From the NCBI GenBank assembly GCA_947683625.1, contig CANTUR010000145.1:1381501-1445500 (forward strand): 64,000 nucleotides of DNA. The letters are read 5' to 3'. The translations under genes and the position numbers were made by a program. The notes beneath the pieces are model-generated. The model was given only the letters and a program-made list of their open reading frames with translations. It did no database searches and had not been told where the DNA came from. Source of the DNA: Mallotus nudiflorus. Its lineage: Eukaryota > Streptophyta > Magnoliopsida > Malpighiales > Euphorbiaceae. Of the stretch, positions 9,998 through 21,600 are shown one piece after another. Numbering within the stretch: position 1 is the first letter of the stretch; each line of letters begins with the position of its first letter.

Positions 9998-12208
9998 TCA
10001 CCAGTAATCCATACATGAGCATTTCCCTCCACTAAAATTATGAAATCTGTACCGATCTCTTAATATTATATCCCTATTGTAAAGCTTAGATATGAGCTTA
10101 GCGACTGAGTGGCAGTCTCCACAAACACGAAGATTTTTTACAATCCTGATCGGTTGTGATGGACCTGTGCTGATAAGCCCAAAAGCAATCGCTAACTTTT
10201 CACTGTGAAGGTTAAGGGCCCTCTCCTTCATGTCTTCTTCTTCAACAAATTGCAGAAGGTGGGATGCATTCGGCACATAACCAGTGGACTTTATTCTAGT
10301 CACAATCTCATCCAACTTTGAGTAGATTTGCTTGGAGAGAGGATGAGAGTTGTCTCCCACAAGAAACTCATGAATGAAACCATCAACCTCAATTGAGCTA
10401 CAACCTGGTTCTTTCTTGATTCCTAAGTCTTTCATACGCTGCCTTAATTTAGAAACATTGTCCCATTTCCCTGTTTTTGCATATATATTGGATAAAAGCA
10501 CATATGCCCCATGATTGCTGGGATCTAAATCAAGCAAACGGCTACAGGCCATTTCAGCAAGCTCAACATTTCCATGTATTCTACATGCTCCAAGTAAAGC
10601 ACCCCACACGGAGGCACTAGGATTTATTGGCATTTGTTCTATCAATTCAATAGCTTCTCCTAGAAGACCTGCACGACCAAGGATATCAACCATGCAAGCA
10701 TAATGCTTGATTCCAGGCACAACATCATAAACCGACTCCATTTGATTAAAAAACATCCTGCCCTCCTGCACTAGTCCTGTGTGGCTACAAGCACATAATA
10801 AATTGGTAAACGTCACAGCATTGGGCCTCACAATATCTTCTTGCATTTTAGTAAACAAATCTATAGCAGCTCTCCCACGGCCATGCATTGCCAAACCAGC
10901 AATCATGGCACTCCAAACATATACATCCCTTCCTTCCACCGAATAAAAAACATCAAGTGCCTTCTGGAGTTCACCACATTTAGAATACATGTCAATAAGT
11001 GAGGTTGTCAGATGACAGTTTAATTTGATACCTTGCTTCTTAATGTATACATGGATCCACTCACCTACATCTAATGCACCCAACTGAGCACAAGCTGACA
11101 GAGTGCTTACAAGTGTAACTTCATCTGGTTTTGCAGTCTTACTAAGCTGCAATTCGTGGAAAATGGCCAAAGCCTCCTTTGGTTTCCCATCCTGTTCATA
11201 AGCAGATATTAAGACATTCCATGCAGATATATCTTGTCCAGACATGGCATCAAAAACACTCCTAGCTGTATCAAAATCCCTCCTTTTTGCGTAACCATCA
11301 ATCATTGTTGTCCATGAAAAGATATCTTTTTCTTCCATCTTATCAAACAATCTTCTGGCGTCTTCAATACTTCCATTTTTCACATACATATCTAATATAG
11401 CATTGCTTACAGTCAAATTCACATTCATCCCATTACTCTCAATATAATGGCAAATCCACCTTCCAAACTCCAAATCCATCTTCTTTGCACATGCAGACAA
11501 CACGCCCACCATCGTAACATCATTAGGTCTGACATTCTCCGCCTTCATTATTTGAAACAACTCCAGTGCCTTCTCAGGAAAGCCTCCAATTACAAACCCC
11601 TTAATCATGGAATTCCAGGAAACAACATCCTTCTCCTTAATCTTCGAAAACACTAAATGAGCAGAATCCAAATCACCAGACGAGGCATAACAATGTATAA
11701 GAGAGTTCAAGATGAACAAATCCGAACCAAATGAGGCCTTAATTGCCATCCCATGAATAGCTTGCGTGAAAGGCAAACTGGAAACCCCCGCGGCAGCTTT
11801 GATAACAAAAGGGAAAGTGAATTTGTTAGGAGAATCTATACTTTCATAAAGCATTCGGATAAAGATTAAGAGGCTCTGAATGGGTTCTGGGCTGGAAGCA
11901 AAAGCACGAATAAGTGTGTTCCAAGTGTAGAGATTAGGCTGGGGAATTTCCTCAAACACCCTGCGAGCATAGTCGAGGCTCGAGAAAGACGAGAGAGCGG
12001 CTGTGGAGAAGAGTTTGCTGGCGTTGTAAGGGTGAAAGAAGAGGCCACAGCGCAGCATTTGAGCATGAAGCTCGTTGAGATGCTTTAAGTTGGTGCATTG
12101 ATCGACGAGAGAGAGGGTGCGCTGTTGGGTTGTTGTGGCAGGGCGGTCGTTATTGACAGTTAGAATGGTTTGGTATGAAGCAAGGGATGGGCTGTTTAGA
12201 GTGGCCAT
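9998..12208 (-). CDS. OTP81: PLS-class PPR-DYW protein, chloroplast RNA-editing factor (OTP81/QED1-like)
   Basis: A single intronless frame of 736 residues starts at ATG 12,208; the in-frame codon just before it is GTG. A serine/threonine-rich N-terminus of about 40 residues fits an organelle transit peptide. P, L and S repeats run to about residue 540 (for example DVVSWNSMIKGF, DIFSWTTMIDGYAK, PNAVTFTNLLCACSHTGL), then E/E+ motifs (KEPGCSSIEVDG) and a complete DYW deaminase domain. The deaminase zinc site is visible: HSEK (H668, E670), CGDC (C696, C699), then a CSC pair and the terminal DYW. DYW proteins carry out site-specific C-to-U editing. The N-terminal and repeat sequence resembles Arabidopsis OTP81/QED1 (At2g29760), known to edit chloroplast sites including one in the rps12 intron. 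The orthology is from recall. Confidence 0.9.
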   Translation of the reverse strand: MATLNSPSLASYQTILTVNNDRPATTTQQRTLSLVDQCTNLKHLNELHAQMLRCGLFFHPYNASKLFSTAALSSFSSLDYARRVFEEIPQPNLYTWNTLIRAFASSPEPIQSLLIFIRMLYESIDSPNKFTFPFVIKAAAGVSSLPFTQAIHGMAIKASFGSDLFILNSLIHCYASSGDLDSAHLVFSKIKEKDVVSWNSMIKGFVIGGFPEKALELFQIMKAENVRPNDVTMVGVLSACAKKMDLEFGRWICHYIESNGMNVNLTVSNAILDMYVKNGSIEDARRLFDKMEEKDIFSWTTMIDGYAKRRDFDTARSVFDAMSGQDISAWNVLISAYEQDGKPKEALAIFHELQLSKTAKPDEVTLVSTLSACAQLGALDVGEWIHVYIKKQGIKLNCHLTTSLIDMYSKCGELQKALDVFYSVEGRDVYVWSAMIAGLAMHGRGRAAIDLFTKMQEDIVRPNAVTFTNLLCACSHTGLVQEGRMFFNQMESVYDVVPGIKHYACMVDILGRAGLLGEAIELIEQMPINPSASVWGALLGACRIHGNVELAEMACSRLLDLDPSNHGAYVLLSNIYAKTGKWDNVSKLRQRMKDLGIKKEPGCSSIEVDGFIHEFLVGDNSHPLSKQIYSKLDEIVTRIKSTGYVPNASHLLQFVEEEDMKERALNLHSEKLAIAFGLISTGPSQPIRIVKNLRVCGDCHSVAKLISKLYNRDIILRDRYRFHNFSGGKCSCMDYW

Positions 12209-12211
12209 CAC

Positions 12212-13341
12212 TTGTGTTGTGTAGGCTAATTCGCTGCCTTTCTTGCTTGTTTACGTTATTATTATTGCTAAAGACAGGAGCGTCTGTATCAGTTGAATTG
12301 GATCCAAAATCTTCCAAATTTCACTGTGGACTGAGCTTGAATTTTCATAAGCTCTGCTCAACCAGAGAGTGCTTTACTTGTATGTAAATGTAAAAGAAAT
12401 AAAGTGGAGAAAATAAATTAGAACAGTGATTTTGTTTTCTATTTGATTTTAAAATTAATATTCGAAGTCGCAGGCTGATGCAATGGTTATTTATACTCTT
12501 CAAATAGACAGTAATTTTCCCTGGATTAACAAACTTCAAAATTGTAAATTATGTTATTTGTTTCATTTATCTACATAAATGATTCAAACTTATCTATTTT
12601 AAAGTCTTAATTAAATACCTTAAATATTTTTTTAAGTTTATAAAAGTAATTATTGAATATAGTTTTTAAAAGTTAGAATTGAATATTGTAGGAAGTCCGC
12701 ATTTATTTGAATACCGCATGCTTTTACCATCAATGCGCTCTACTGTTGTTGTAAGTTGTTTCAATAAAATAGCCAAATAGACAAATTGTTTCTAATTTGT
12801 TTTATTTCTGTATTTTTTTTTTTTTTTTTTCGAAAGTTAAAATTGAATACCGTATGACTTTAAAATTTATTAAAGTCTATGAGGTGTCATGAATGGACTC
12901 TAATTATTGAAAGTGCTTTTAAATTCGTACTACACCTAGATTAATTTTCACTCAATCCAAAATGGATTCTAAATAACAGTAAATGTCTATTTTATGAGTT
13001 TTATGAACCTTAAATGACAGTAAAGATCTATTTTAAGAATTTTAAAATAGTTGTATATTTAAAATTCAAACATTAAATCTCTGATTAAATTAAAAAAATC
13101 TCTTATCAACTTATTCATATCCTTTTAGGTATTTCTATATTTTTTTTTAACAACTAACTTAAATAGCTAAGTTTTAAAGTTAAAAATAAGAAAATAAGAA
13201 TGATTGAGAGATTGAACGTTATTTTGATCTAAATATTTTTATCTTCTGATGAAATATTTTACAATTTGCCCTAGACAGGATAAGACATTTGTCTTATTTC
13301 TGGCACCATACCTTATTGCGATAACCAATAAACCTAGCTAC
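12212..13341. other. AT-rich intergenic DNA between the PPR gene and the first UGT
   Basis: It holds the PPR 5' flank (about 12,212-12,400) and then AT-rich DNA with a T run at 12,813-12,831. A short motif recurs (GAATTGAATATTG near 12,675 and AATTGAATACCGTATG near 12,840). No gene is seen. Confidence 0.5.
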
Positions 13342-14772
13342 CTAGAAGCTGTTTGCTCTCAGGTCCTTGATAAATTGTAGAATTGAATTGAATGAAGGTC
13401 CACCTTCCTTTCCAGCCTTCCTAGCCACTTCTGCAATGTCTTTCACCTTCTTTCTCACTTCACTCCCACTTGCCATTAAACATCTAACAGCTCTTTCCAC
13501 CTCCTCTGCTGTTGCAACATCACCATCTGGCCTATAATCTATTTTCAAGTCAACGGCCAATCCCAGCTCCTTCACCATTGTAAATGCATTTAGCTGCTGC
13601 TCAGCATGTATAGGCATTGTCGCAATTGGCACCCCGTGCCACAAGCTCTCCAAGATTGAGTTCCACCCGCAATGAGACACGAACCCTCCTATCGCCTTGT
13701 GCGCCAGCACCTCCACTTGCGGCGCCCACCCGCATACTATTCCTCTCCCTTCTACCCGTTCCAAGAATCCTTCCGGCAGCATCTCCTCTGGTTTGCTGAA
13801 TATTTGAGTATCCTTTTCTTGTATTGGGGGAACCCTCAACGACCACAAGAATTTATGCCCACTTTGCTCGAGACCAAGAGCTAATTCTTTCACTTGCGAA
13901 ACATTGAAAGCGCCTACGCTTCCAAAGCATAAGAACACCACAGATGATTCAGGCTGTTCATCGAGCCACTCCATGATTTTAGCCCATTGAGCATGGTTCA
14001 TGTCTGGATGCGGCTGGCCTTTGAGGTTTAGCACCGGTCCAACAGGGTAAACCTTAGGGTACTGGCCATTGCTGAAAAACTCGATTGCATAAGATTCAAG
14101 TTCAGTAAACGTATTAATCATTACACCTTTAGCGTCCTTGAATCTTTGAGCAAACTCGATAAAAGCATCATAACCTCCATGAGAATTAAACAAAGTTCCA
14201 GGCAGAACACTTACGGGAACAGAATTGACAAAGCCTGGAATTGAGACATCAGGATCAGAGAAGCTAAACTGGGTGCTGATTTGCTCATGACGAGAGGGTA
14301 GATAAGACATGAGACTCAAGAATCCTGATCCTGATGTCAAGAAAATAAAAGAAGGAAGACCCAATTCATCTCCGATATCAATCAGAGGACCGTTAAAGAA
14401 ATCAAGAACAATCCCAGCAACTGGAACAGAATCAGAGGCGGAGCGTGATGAAACAATATCGGTGACAATGTTTCTGACATGGGGTTTATGTCTCCGGACC
14501 AGGTCAATAACAAAGCTTTCGACTGATTTCTTGAAAAGTTCTAAAGGGGGAAGATCCACTTGAGGAACGTCAACGAGCCTGATGTTGGATTGGGAAGCAG
14601 TGAGTGATTTAACATATGCATCAACAAAAGATGCAAAGGGTAGCTTCATTACAAGAATGGTGATGAATAGCTGATCATCTTGTTGGATCAAACTTTTTGC
14701 GAATTCGATAGTCGACACTATGTGACCAACTCCAGCAGCAGGAACGAATATTAACTCTGCTTTCTGCATCAT
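13342..14772 (-). CDS. UDP-glycosyltransferase, UGT71-type (copy 1), intact
   Basis: 476 residues from ATG 14,772, in one exon. An in-frame ATG at 14,808 would add 12 residues, but the family N-terminus (AELIFVPAAGVGH) starts directly after 14,772. The presumed catalytic His is H17 and its partner Asp D124 (VAGIVLDFF). The 44-residue PSPG donor-binding box runs 349-392 (WAPQVEVLAHKAIGGF ... HCGW ... HAEQ) and ends in Gln, the pattern usual for UDP-glucose users. It would transfer glucose in the cytosol to a small phenolic, flavonoid, hormone or similar acceptor; the acceptor cannot be read from sequence. Overall resemblance is to UGT71 (group E). It is tandem with copy 2 on the same strand. 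Confidence 0.93.
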   Translation of the reverse strand: MMQKAELIFVPAAGVGHIVSTIEFAKSLIQQDDQLFITILVMKLPFASFVDAYVKSLTASQSNIRLVDVPQVDLPPLELFKKSVESFVIDLVRRHKPHVRNIVTDIVSSRSASDSVPVAGIVLDFFNGPLIDIGDELGLPSFIFLTSGSGFLSLMSYLPSRHEQISTQFSFSDPDVSIPGFVNSVPVSVLPGTLFNSHGGYDAFIEFAQRFKDAKGVMINTFTELESYAIEFFSNGQYPKVYPVGPVLNLKGQPHPDMNHAQWAKIMEWLDEQPESSVVFLCFGSVGAFNVSQVKELALGLEQSGHKFLWSLRVPPIQEKDTQIFSKPEEMLPEGFLERVEGRGIVCGWAPQVEVLAHKAIGGFVSHCGWNSILESLWHGVPIATMPIHAEQQLNAFTMVKELGLAVDLKIDYRPDGDVATAEEVERAVRCLMASGSEVRKKVKDIAEVARKAGKEGGPSFNSILQFIKDLRANSF

Positions 14773-15069
14773 TTTTTGTTCCTGTAAACATAATCGCTCT
14801 TGTTCCATTAGTATTCTATCTGCTATCAAATAATAACAATAAAAAAAGAATATTAGTTAAAAAACAAGAAAAGTAGAAAACAAGTAAAATGATTTGTGTC
14901 TAAAGGCACAATAATGCTGATGGATAGTTTATATCTAATTAATCTGGTGGCCATACTCGTGGGATCAGCCACTATAAAGAAAGTGAAAAAAACAAAAAAG
15001 ATAAAGAATCATTACAGGTTAGGAAAGAAAGGATGTTGAGAAGTAAAGAATACGTCAAGCATTCAGAGA
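14773..15069 (-). promoter_or_regulatory. Likely 5' leader of UGT copy 1
   Basis: This lies between the ATG at 14,772 and the repeated block at 15,070, which carries a TATA-like CTATAAATA on the minus strand (15,089-15,081). If that box is used the leader is about 280 nt long. No intron can be proved. Confidence 0.35.
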
Positions 15070-15326
15070 TTTTGGATTCATATTTATAGCTTGGAAATAA
15101 TATATTGGAGTTTTTCCTCAGTAAATGCATTACTAAATCAAATGCGTTCTACGTATAATTAATGTCCTAAAACGTTTCTGTTTTTAAAATTCAACTGAAG
15201 CTTTATGATAGCTTTTTCTTTTTTTTGGTTGATAGAAGCTTTATCGTAGCTTTATTCACCTAAATCTAACTTACATTTGTTTATGAAGCAAATAGAAACT
15301 CCATGTATAATGTATATGAGTATAGG
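15070..15326. repeat. Direct repeat copy A (promoter region of UGT copy 1)
   Basis: This block recurs at 16,020-16,246. Shared words include TTTGGATTCA, AATCAAATGCGTTCTAC and CTAAATCTAACTTACATTTG. In this copy it contains the TATA-like box of UGT copy 1. The two copies are separated by a MITE-like insertion. Confidence 0.75.
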
Positions 15327-15429
15327 TCCACCCATTGATTTTTACACTCTATTCTTGTTCTTTTTTTTTTTTGCACTCCATTTTTTAGAATAAAATTTTT
15401 ATTCTTTTAAACTAATTGTAATTGAGTAC

Positions 15430-16012
15430 TCTTTAACTTTAATTTATTTTGATTGTAAAATTTACACCAATTACAGTAAATAACAAAATTTTTATTTTTT
15501 ATGAACACATTTTCTAAATATCATATGCACATAATTTTATTTTTAATCATTTTTAAAAAAAGTAAAAATTAATTATGTGATTCAAAAATCATTACAAAAA
15601 TTCAACATTAATTCATCATGTAAAAAGTATTCATAAATTGAATGAATAGAACTAAAATCAATTTACAAGTAATTTATATCAAATATATCCCAACAAACAC
15701 TTTAATTAAATTATACTAGCACTTATTTTTCTATTATTAATATTTTATAACGCTTGTTTTAAAAATTAAATAACAACAATTTTTTATTAGATGATTTTTA
15801 TTAAATTTTTATAATAGATGTTTTTAATAACGTAATTTGATTTTTATATTATTTAAAAAAAATTATGATAAGAAAAATAAAAATAAAATAATGTGCATAT
15901 GATATTAAAAAACTGTTCATAAATATAAAAACTGAAAAACTATTCATAAAAGTGAAAAAAGATTTTTTTTTTTTCATAATTGGTGCAAGTTTTATAATTG
16001 TCTAAACAAATT
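15430..16012. mobile_element. MITE-like element with long imperfect terminal inverted repeats
   Basis: Left-arm sequences reappear inverted on the right. AAATTTACACCAATTA near 15,458 pairs with TAATTGGTGCAAGTTTT near 15,977. AATATCATATGCACATAATT near 15,517 pairs with AATAATGTGCATATGATATT near 15,887. There is no coding capacity. Boundaries are approximate and I could not define a target-site duplication. The superfamily is unknown. Confidence 0.6.
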
Positions 16013-16019
16013 AAATGCA

Positions 16020-16246
16020 TTTTGGATTCATTTTTATAGCTTGGAATTAATATATTGAAGTTTTTCCTCACTAAACGCATAAAAAAAAAAAATCAAATGC
16101 GTTCTACATATAATTAATGTTTTATCTTCAACTGAAGCTTTATAATAACTTTAATCACCTAAATCTAACTTACATTTGTTTATGAAGCAAATACAAACTC
16201 CATGCAATATTTATTTCCATCTCACTCTATAATGTATATGAGTATA
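16020..16246. repeat. Direct repeat copy B, a promoter-like relic downstream of UGT copy 2
   Basis: Diverged copy of 15,070-15,326, lying 245 bp beyond the stop codon of UGT copy 2 and in the same orientation as copy A. There is no UGT coding sequence attached. The simplest reading is a leftover from a tandem duplication of the UGT1 upstream region. Confidence 0.65.
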
Positions 16247-16491
16247 TACTATACTCGGTTATGTTGCTCAGGAGTGAGATTTGCCAATTAATTAGGCCCT
16301 GAGGATCAAGTTGGTTCCACAACTTCATAAAGCTTCAGCCATTCATCACATCATTTATAGGATCTTAGGCTCATAACACGTTCAAAACATCTATGCAAAA
16401 CGAAATTATTGAGCCAGCGACTTATAACAAGAAAAGTAAAGTGCAGCTTGACTGACCATCAACAACTTGGAGAGTAGAAAATAATTTAGTC

Positions 16492-17928
16492 TTAACAGCT
16501 GCTGCCTACTAAATCCTGCAAGAATTGTGAAATTGAATTGAATGAAGATCCTCCTTCCTTCAGTGCCATTCTGGCCATTACTGCCACGTCTTTCACCTTC
16601 TTTCTCACCTCACTATCATCTTCCATTACACATGTCAAAGCTCTCTTTACCTCCTCTGCGGTCACAACATCACTGTTTGGCCTGTAATCCATTTTCAGAT
16701 CCACTGCCAGCCCCAGTTCCTTCACCATCACATATGCATTAAGCTGCTGCTCAGCGTACAAAGGCAAGGCCACAATAGGCACCCCAAACCACAAGCTCTC
16801 CAAGATAGAGTTCCATCCACAATGAGATACGAACCCTCCAACAGCCTTGTGCGCTAGCACTTCTACCTGTGGTGCCCAACCACACACCTTGCCTCTCCCT
16901 TCTATCCGCTCCAAGAATCCTTCCGGCAACATCTCCTCTGGATTCTTGAATTGAGCAGTCTCTTCAACTTGTGTCAATGGAAACCGCAAGCTCCACACGA
17001 ATTTATGCCCACTAAACTCCAGACCAAGAGCGATTTCTTTCACCTGGGAGACACTCAAGGAGCCAGCACTTCCAAAACAAAGGAATACCACGGAAGATTC
17101 AGGTTGTTCATCAAGCCATTCCACGATCTTGCTCCACTGGGTATGATCCATGTCTGGATGAGGCTGGCACTTCAGATTTAGCATAGGCCCAACTAGGTAT
17201 ATCTTAGGGGCGTGGCTATTATTGTTGCATAAGGACTCATATGCACAAGGATCAAGCTCAGTAAGTGTATTAACTATTATACCTTTAGCGTCCTTCAACC
17301 TCCGAGCAGTCTTAACAAAGGTAGCGTAACCTCCATCCTTATTAAATACAACTTCAGGCAAGACTCTTGGAGGAACGAGATTGGCAAAACCAGGAATTAA
17401 CAGATCAGGGTCAGAGAAGCTAAACTCAGAGCCAACCTGTTCATGGCGAGAGAGCAAATGAAGCAGGAAACTCAAGATTTTTGCATCTGATGTGAAGAAA
17501 ACAAAAGAGGGGAGACCAAATTCATCTCCAATATCAATCATAGGCACACAAAAACAGTCAAGAACTAACCCAGCAACTGGAACTGAATCAGAGCTAGATC
17601 GGGACAATATAATATCTGTGACAATGCTTTTTACATGGGGTTTATAGCATTCAATAACAGCAGAAAGATAGCTTTCAAAAGATTTCTCGACAAGTTCTAA
17701 AGAGGGAAGATCCACTCGAGGGACGTCGATAAGCTTGATGTTGGGTTGAAAAGCAGCGAGTAATGTTGGGTACGCATCAGCAAACGGAGTAACAGGTAGC
17801 TTCATTACAATGATGGTGATCATTAATTGATCGCACCGGCCAATTAGGCTCTTTGCGAATTCAATGGTTGGCACCAAATGACCAATTCCAAGAAGTGGAA
17901 CAAATATTAGCTCCATTTTCTTCTTCAT
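16492..17928 (-). CDS. UDP-glycosyltransferase, UGT71-type (copy 2), intact
   Basis: 478 residues in one exon from ATG 17,928; the codon before it is GTG, so translation starts MKKKMELIFVP. H17 is the presumed catalytic base (GIGH) and D124 its partner (VAGLVLDCF). The PSPG box is 351-394 with HCGW and the final Glu-Gln pair, fitting a UDP-glucose donor. The DEQPESSVVFLCFGS segment before the box is family-typical. It is clearly related to copy 1 and much closer to the broken copy at 41,358-42,781, with which it also shares 5' and 3' flanks. The acceptor is unknown; UGT71 enzymes act on phenolics, flavonoids or ABA-like compounds. Nothing in the sequence suggests loss of function. Confidence 0.93.
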   Translation of the reverse strand: MKKKMELIFVPLLGIGHLVPTIEFAKSLIGRCDQLMITIIVMKLPVTPFADAYPTLLAAFQPNIKLIDVPRVDLPSLELVEKSFESYLSAVIECYKPHVKSIVTDIILSRSSSDSVPVAGLVLDCFCVPMIDIGDEFGLPSFVFFTSDAKILSFLLHLLSRHEQVGSEFSFSDPDLLIPGFANLVPPRVLPEVVFNKDGGYATFVKTARRLKDAKGIIVNTLTELDPCAYESLCNNNSHAPKIYLVGPMLNLKCQPHPDMDHTQWSKIVEWLDEQPESSVVFLCFGSAGSLSVSQVKEIALGLEFSGHKFVWSLRFPLTQVEETAQFKNPEEMLPEGFLERIEGRGKVCGWAPQVEVLAHKAVGGFVSHCGWNSILESLWFGVPIVALPLYAEQQLNAYVMVKELGLAVDLKMDYRPNSDVVTAEEVKRALTCVMEDDSEVRKKVKDVAVMARMALKEGGSSFNSISQFLQDLVGSSC

Positions 17929-18409
17929 CACAATAAAAAGATTAGCACTTTGAGAAACCCAGAAGGTGAATCAATAAAAAAATTGCTGAAATTTAGCTCA
18001 AATTGAATCCTAAGCGACCATTAGAGTTTCAGCTTCCCAACAGGGAGATGTGGCCTGAAGACATGGGTTTGACTGGCTGTTCTTTGTTTTAAGATAACAT
18101 TTACCACCTGAGATTTGCCCAGATACAATAATTCATCCTTATTGGTTTAAAACAATATTAAATAGTACAAGAACTTTACACATATATATATATTTATAAA
18201 TTAATTTTAATCAAATAATTGATGAAATTAAAATATCTTTGTCAATATTTTAAAACTGAAATAAATTTATTTTGACACCAATAGGCATTAATTATATATG
18301 TGGAAACTTAGACTTCATCAATTTATTTTAGCAGAATTTTGAACAACACTACATGATAGAGTTAAGCTTAGTACAGTATATATACTGCATTATAAAGAAT
18401 TATAATGCC
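17929..18409. other. 5' flank of UGT copy 2, partly shared with the pseudogene copy
   Basis: From 17,929 to about 18,170 the sequence matches the 5' flank of the UGT pseudogene (42,782-43,000), including GGCTGGCTGTTCTTTGTTTT and AGATACAATAATT. Beyond that it is AT-rich with a (TA) run at 18,181-18,192. No separate gene is seen. Confidence 0.55.
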
Positions 18410-18414
18410 GTATT

Positions 18415-18634
18415 TGTTGAGATTTTTCTGTATCATAGATGTTTCTATTTTATACGTTACTTGTTTAGTTTTATTTCCTATATTTCTTGCTTACTATATT
18501 TCTTACTTCCTATTTGCTTCCTATTCTTTAGGCGCAAACTTAGTTTTTTTCCTATATTGGATGTACAAATACTTGTATATATAGCACACATTATAATCAA
18601 TAAAGATTATCTTTTTCCCATTAATTTTTTCTCA
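18415..18634 (+). repeat. 5' LTR of the copia element (220 bp)
   Basis: Starts TGTTGAG, ends TTTTCTCA, and is followed directly by the primer-binding site. It carries 27 bp after CTTGCTT that are absent from the 3' LTR. About 11 other differences separate the two LTRs. Confidence 0.93.
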
Positions 18635-18650
18635 TGGTATCAGAGCTTGG
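18635..18650 (+). promoter_or_regulatory. Primer-binding site (initiator tRNA-Met type)
   Basis: TGGTATCAGAGCTTGG directly follows the LTR. Its first 12 bases are the usual complement of the 3' end of plant initiator tRNA-Met used by copia elements. Confidence 0.9.
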
Positions 18651-21600
18651 TTCAAACAAATTGAACCAGAATTCATCTTGTCAATAACATCAATGGGAGA
18701 TCAAGAAGGAAGTTTAGAAAAGTCATAAAGTTCAACGAAAGAGGGAGAAATTATAATGCAGAATTATGATGATTCACCATATATTCTTCACCCTTCAGAT
18801 CATCCAGGACTTATGTTTGTCACCACACCTTTCACAGGAGAAAATTTTGCTTCATGGAAAAACTCCATGGAAACAGCCTTGTATGCAAAAAGCAAGGGTG
18901 GATTCATTGACGGAAGTCTACAACTGTTGAACTCAGACTCACTAGATTTTGGGCAATGGAAAAGGAATGATGCTATGGTTAAAGCTTGGCTAAGAAATTC
19001 TCTAGCTAAAGACATACAAGAAAGTGTTATATATGCAGACACAACACAAGAGATATGGAATGAACTTTGCGAGAGATATGGGCAAAGTAATGCACCTCGT
19101 CTTTACAAAATAAAAAAGGAGTTCTCTAACCTTAGTAAAAAAGATGGACAACCCTTAACCCAATACTATACCAAATTCAAAACCTTATGGCAGGAATTAC
19201 AAATTTGTGATCCTTTGCCCCATTGCAAGTGTGGAGCAGCAAAGGGATTTCAAGAACACCGAGAAAGGGAAAAAGCTCATAAGTTCTTACTGGGTTTGAA
19301 CAGTAGTTTTGATAGGCTAAGGTCTCACGTGTTATCAATAGAGCCAACACCATAACTCAATAAAATTTTCTCTTTGGCACTGCAAGAAGAACAACAATTT
19401 CTCATGCAAAAGAACACAGATCAGCCATCAACTATAGAAGGTGCAACATTCACAACAAAGCTAAATAGTGATGAAAAGAACTACTCAAACAGAGGCCAGA
19501 ACTCAGCAAATCGGTCTAAAAAAATGTGTACATTGTGGCAAAAATGGACATTTTAAAGAAGAATGTTTTGAGATCATAGGGTATCCTCCCAATTGGAAAA
19601 CTAATCAACAAAACCGTGGAAGCAAAGGAAAAGGTGCCTTGAGGCAGCGACAAGCCTACAACAATATAGCCACAACAGGATCCCGATCATCAAGTCCTAG
19701 TAAACAGCAATGGCACAATTTAGAATCAGGAAATCATGAACTTAATGCCGTGCAACATCAAGTTCAACAAACTCTGGGACTAACGACAGATCAATGCTCA
19801 AAATTACTGTCTTTTCTCATATCTTCTGCCAATTAGAACAATGGTAATGAAGGTTTAGCAAATTTTATAGGTAAAAGTTCTATGACTAATGATCCTTGGA
19901 TTGTTGATAGTGGTGCCTCCAATCATATGATTGGAGATAAGAGGCAATTTGACCACTATGTGCATGTTTTGACACACCTAAATGTAAAAATACCAGATGG
20001 TTCTTCCCTTTCAGTCACTCATGTTGATGATGTACGCATAACACCAAACATTAAGTTAAAGAAAGTCCTCTGCATACCTGGTTTTAAATATAACCTCCTC
20101 TCAATTTCTAAGATAACCAATGACCTGAATTGCTTGGCTACATTCTTTCCTAATTTTTATTTCTTTCAGGACCTACGTACGAGGACGCTGATTGGAGCGG
20201 GTAAGCTGAAAGATGGCGTTTATCAAATGGAAGGAAGATATGGAATGGCAAGTCGAAGTGTTCTTGAAATGGATTATGCTTTGTGGCACATGCGACTAGG
20301 ACATTTTCCCTTTAACAAGTTTAAATTTATTTTTGAGAGATTCCCTTTTAGTGATTTTCATGAAGTTTGTGATGTATGTCATAAAGCAAAACAAACTCGT
20401 TTACCTTTTTCTATCAGCAATAAAAAAAGCATCAATTGTTTTGACCTCATTCATGTGGATGTTTGGGGTCCTTATTCAATTCCTTCATTAAGTGGTGCTA
20501 ATTTTTTCTTGAACATAGTGGATGATTGTTCTAGATGTACTTGGGTTTATCTTATGAAAAATAAATCATAAACTTATGATTACCTAACCATGTTTTACCA
20601 TCTTGTGTAAAACCAATTTTATTCCAGGATCAAGGTGATAAGAAGTGATAATGGGGGAGAGTTTGTTTCAAACAGAATGAGAGATTTCCTTACTAATCAT
20701 AGGATAGAACACCAAACTGCATGTGCCTATACACCACAACAAAATGGGAGAGTGGAACGAAAGCACCGTCATATACTTGAGGTAGCACGTTCTTTACGTT
20801 TCCATGCACATTTGCCATTAAAATTTTGGGGAGAATGTGTTCTTACTGTAGTTTATCTTATAAATTTAATGCCCACACCCATCCTTGCCAATAAAAGTCC
20901 CTATGAAGTTTTATTTCATAAGAAACCTGATTATGAGCACTTGAGAGTTTTTGGCTCTCTATGTTACGTCCATGATAAACGAAAAGATAAATTTTCACCT
21001 AGAGCACATCGTTGTATCTTCTTGGGATATCCATATGGAAAAAGGGGATATAAGGTTTATAATCTTGAAAAACAGAAATTGCTTGTGTCTAGAGATATGA
21101 TATTCCATGAAAAGATTTTTCCTTTCCAAACTAACACAAACCTGAATACACCCGTTCCATCACTGTTGGTTAACCAACCACCTGATCTTATTTACCAGTC
21201 AGCACATTCTTCAGATTTTGCTGCCTCAGACCAAATCGAGCCTATTCAGATTGACAATTATCCAAATGATGAAGCAAGCAAAGAAACTACCACAATGATC
21301 TCACTAGTCAGACCTCTATTTGTCAACCAAAACATGCCTAAAATTCATCATTGCAGTCCCTAAACCAATAATCCCACACAACCTGAACCAATCAGCAATA
21401 ATGAAAATAGCTCTTCTCCCTTTCAATGACCAGTCATGTCCCGACGTGTGTCTACAAAGCTTTCTGGTTTTGACTATGAGCTATTACCATCCTTAGCGCC
21501 ATCACAAGGCTCCCCTCCATCAGCAAACTTAGGTATGTCCTATCCTCTTTCAAATTGTCTCTCTTATTCTCATTTTACTAATAGCCACAAAGCTTTCTTG

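Noticed and set aside
12209..12211. One extra N-terminal codon for the PPR gene
   Set aside because: The codon is GTG; the first ATG is at 12,208. The same applies to UGT copy 2 at 17,931.
14773..14829. Longer N-terminus for UGT copy 1 (codons before 14,772)
   Set aside because: The extended frame starts at a TTG; even the in-frame ATG at 14,808 adds residues not found in the family, whose conserved N-terminus begins at 14,772.
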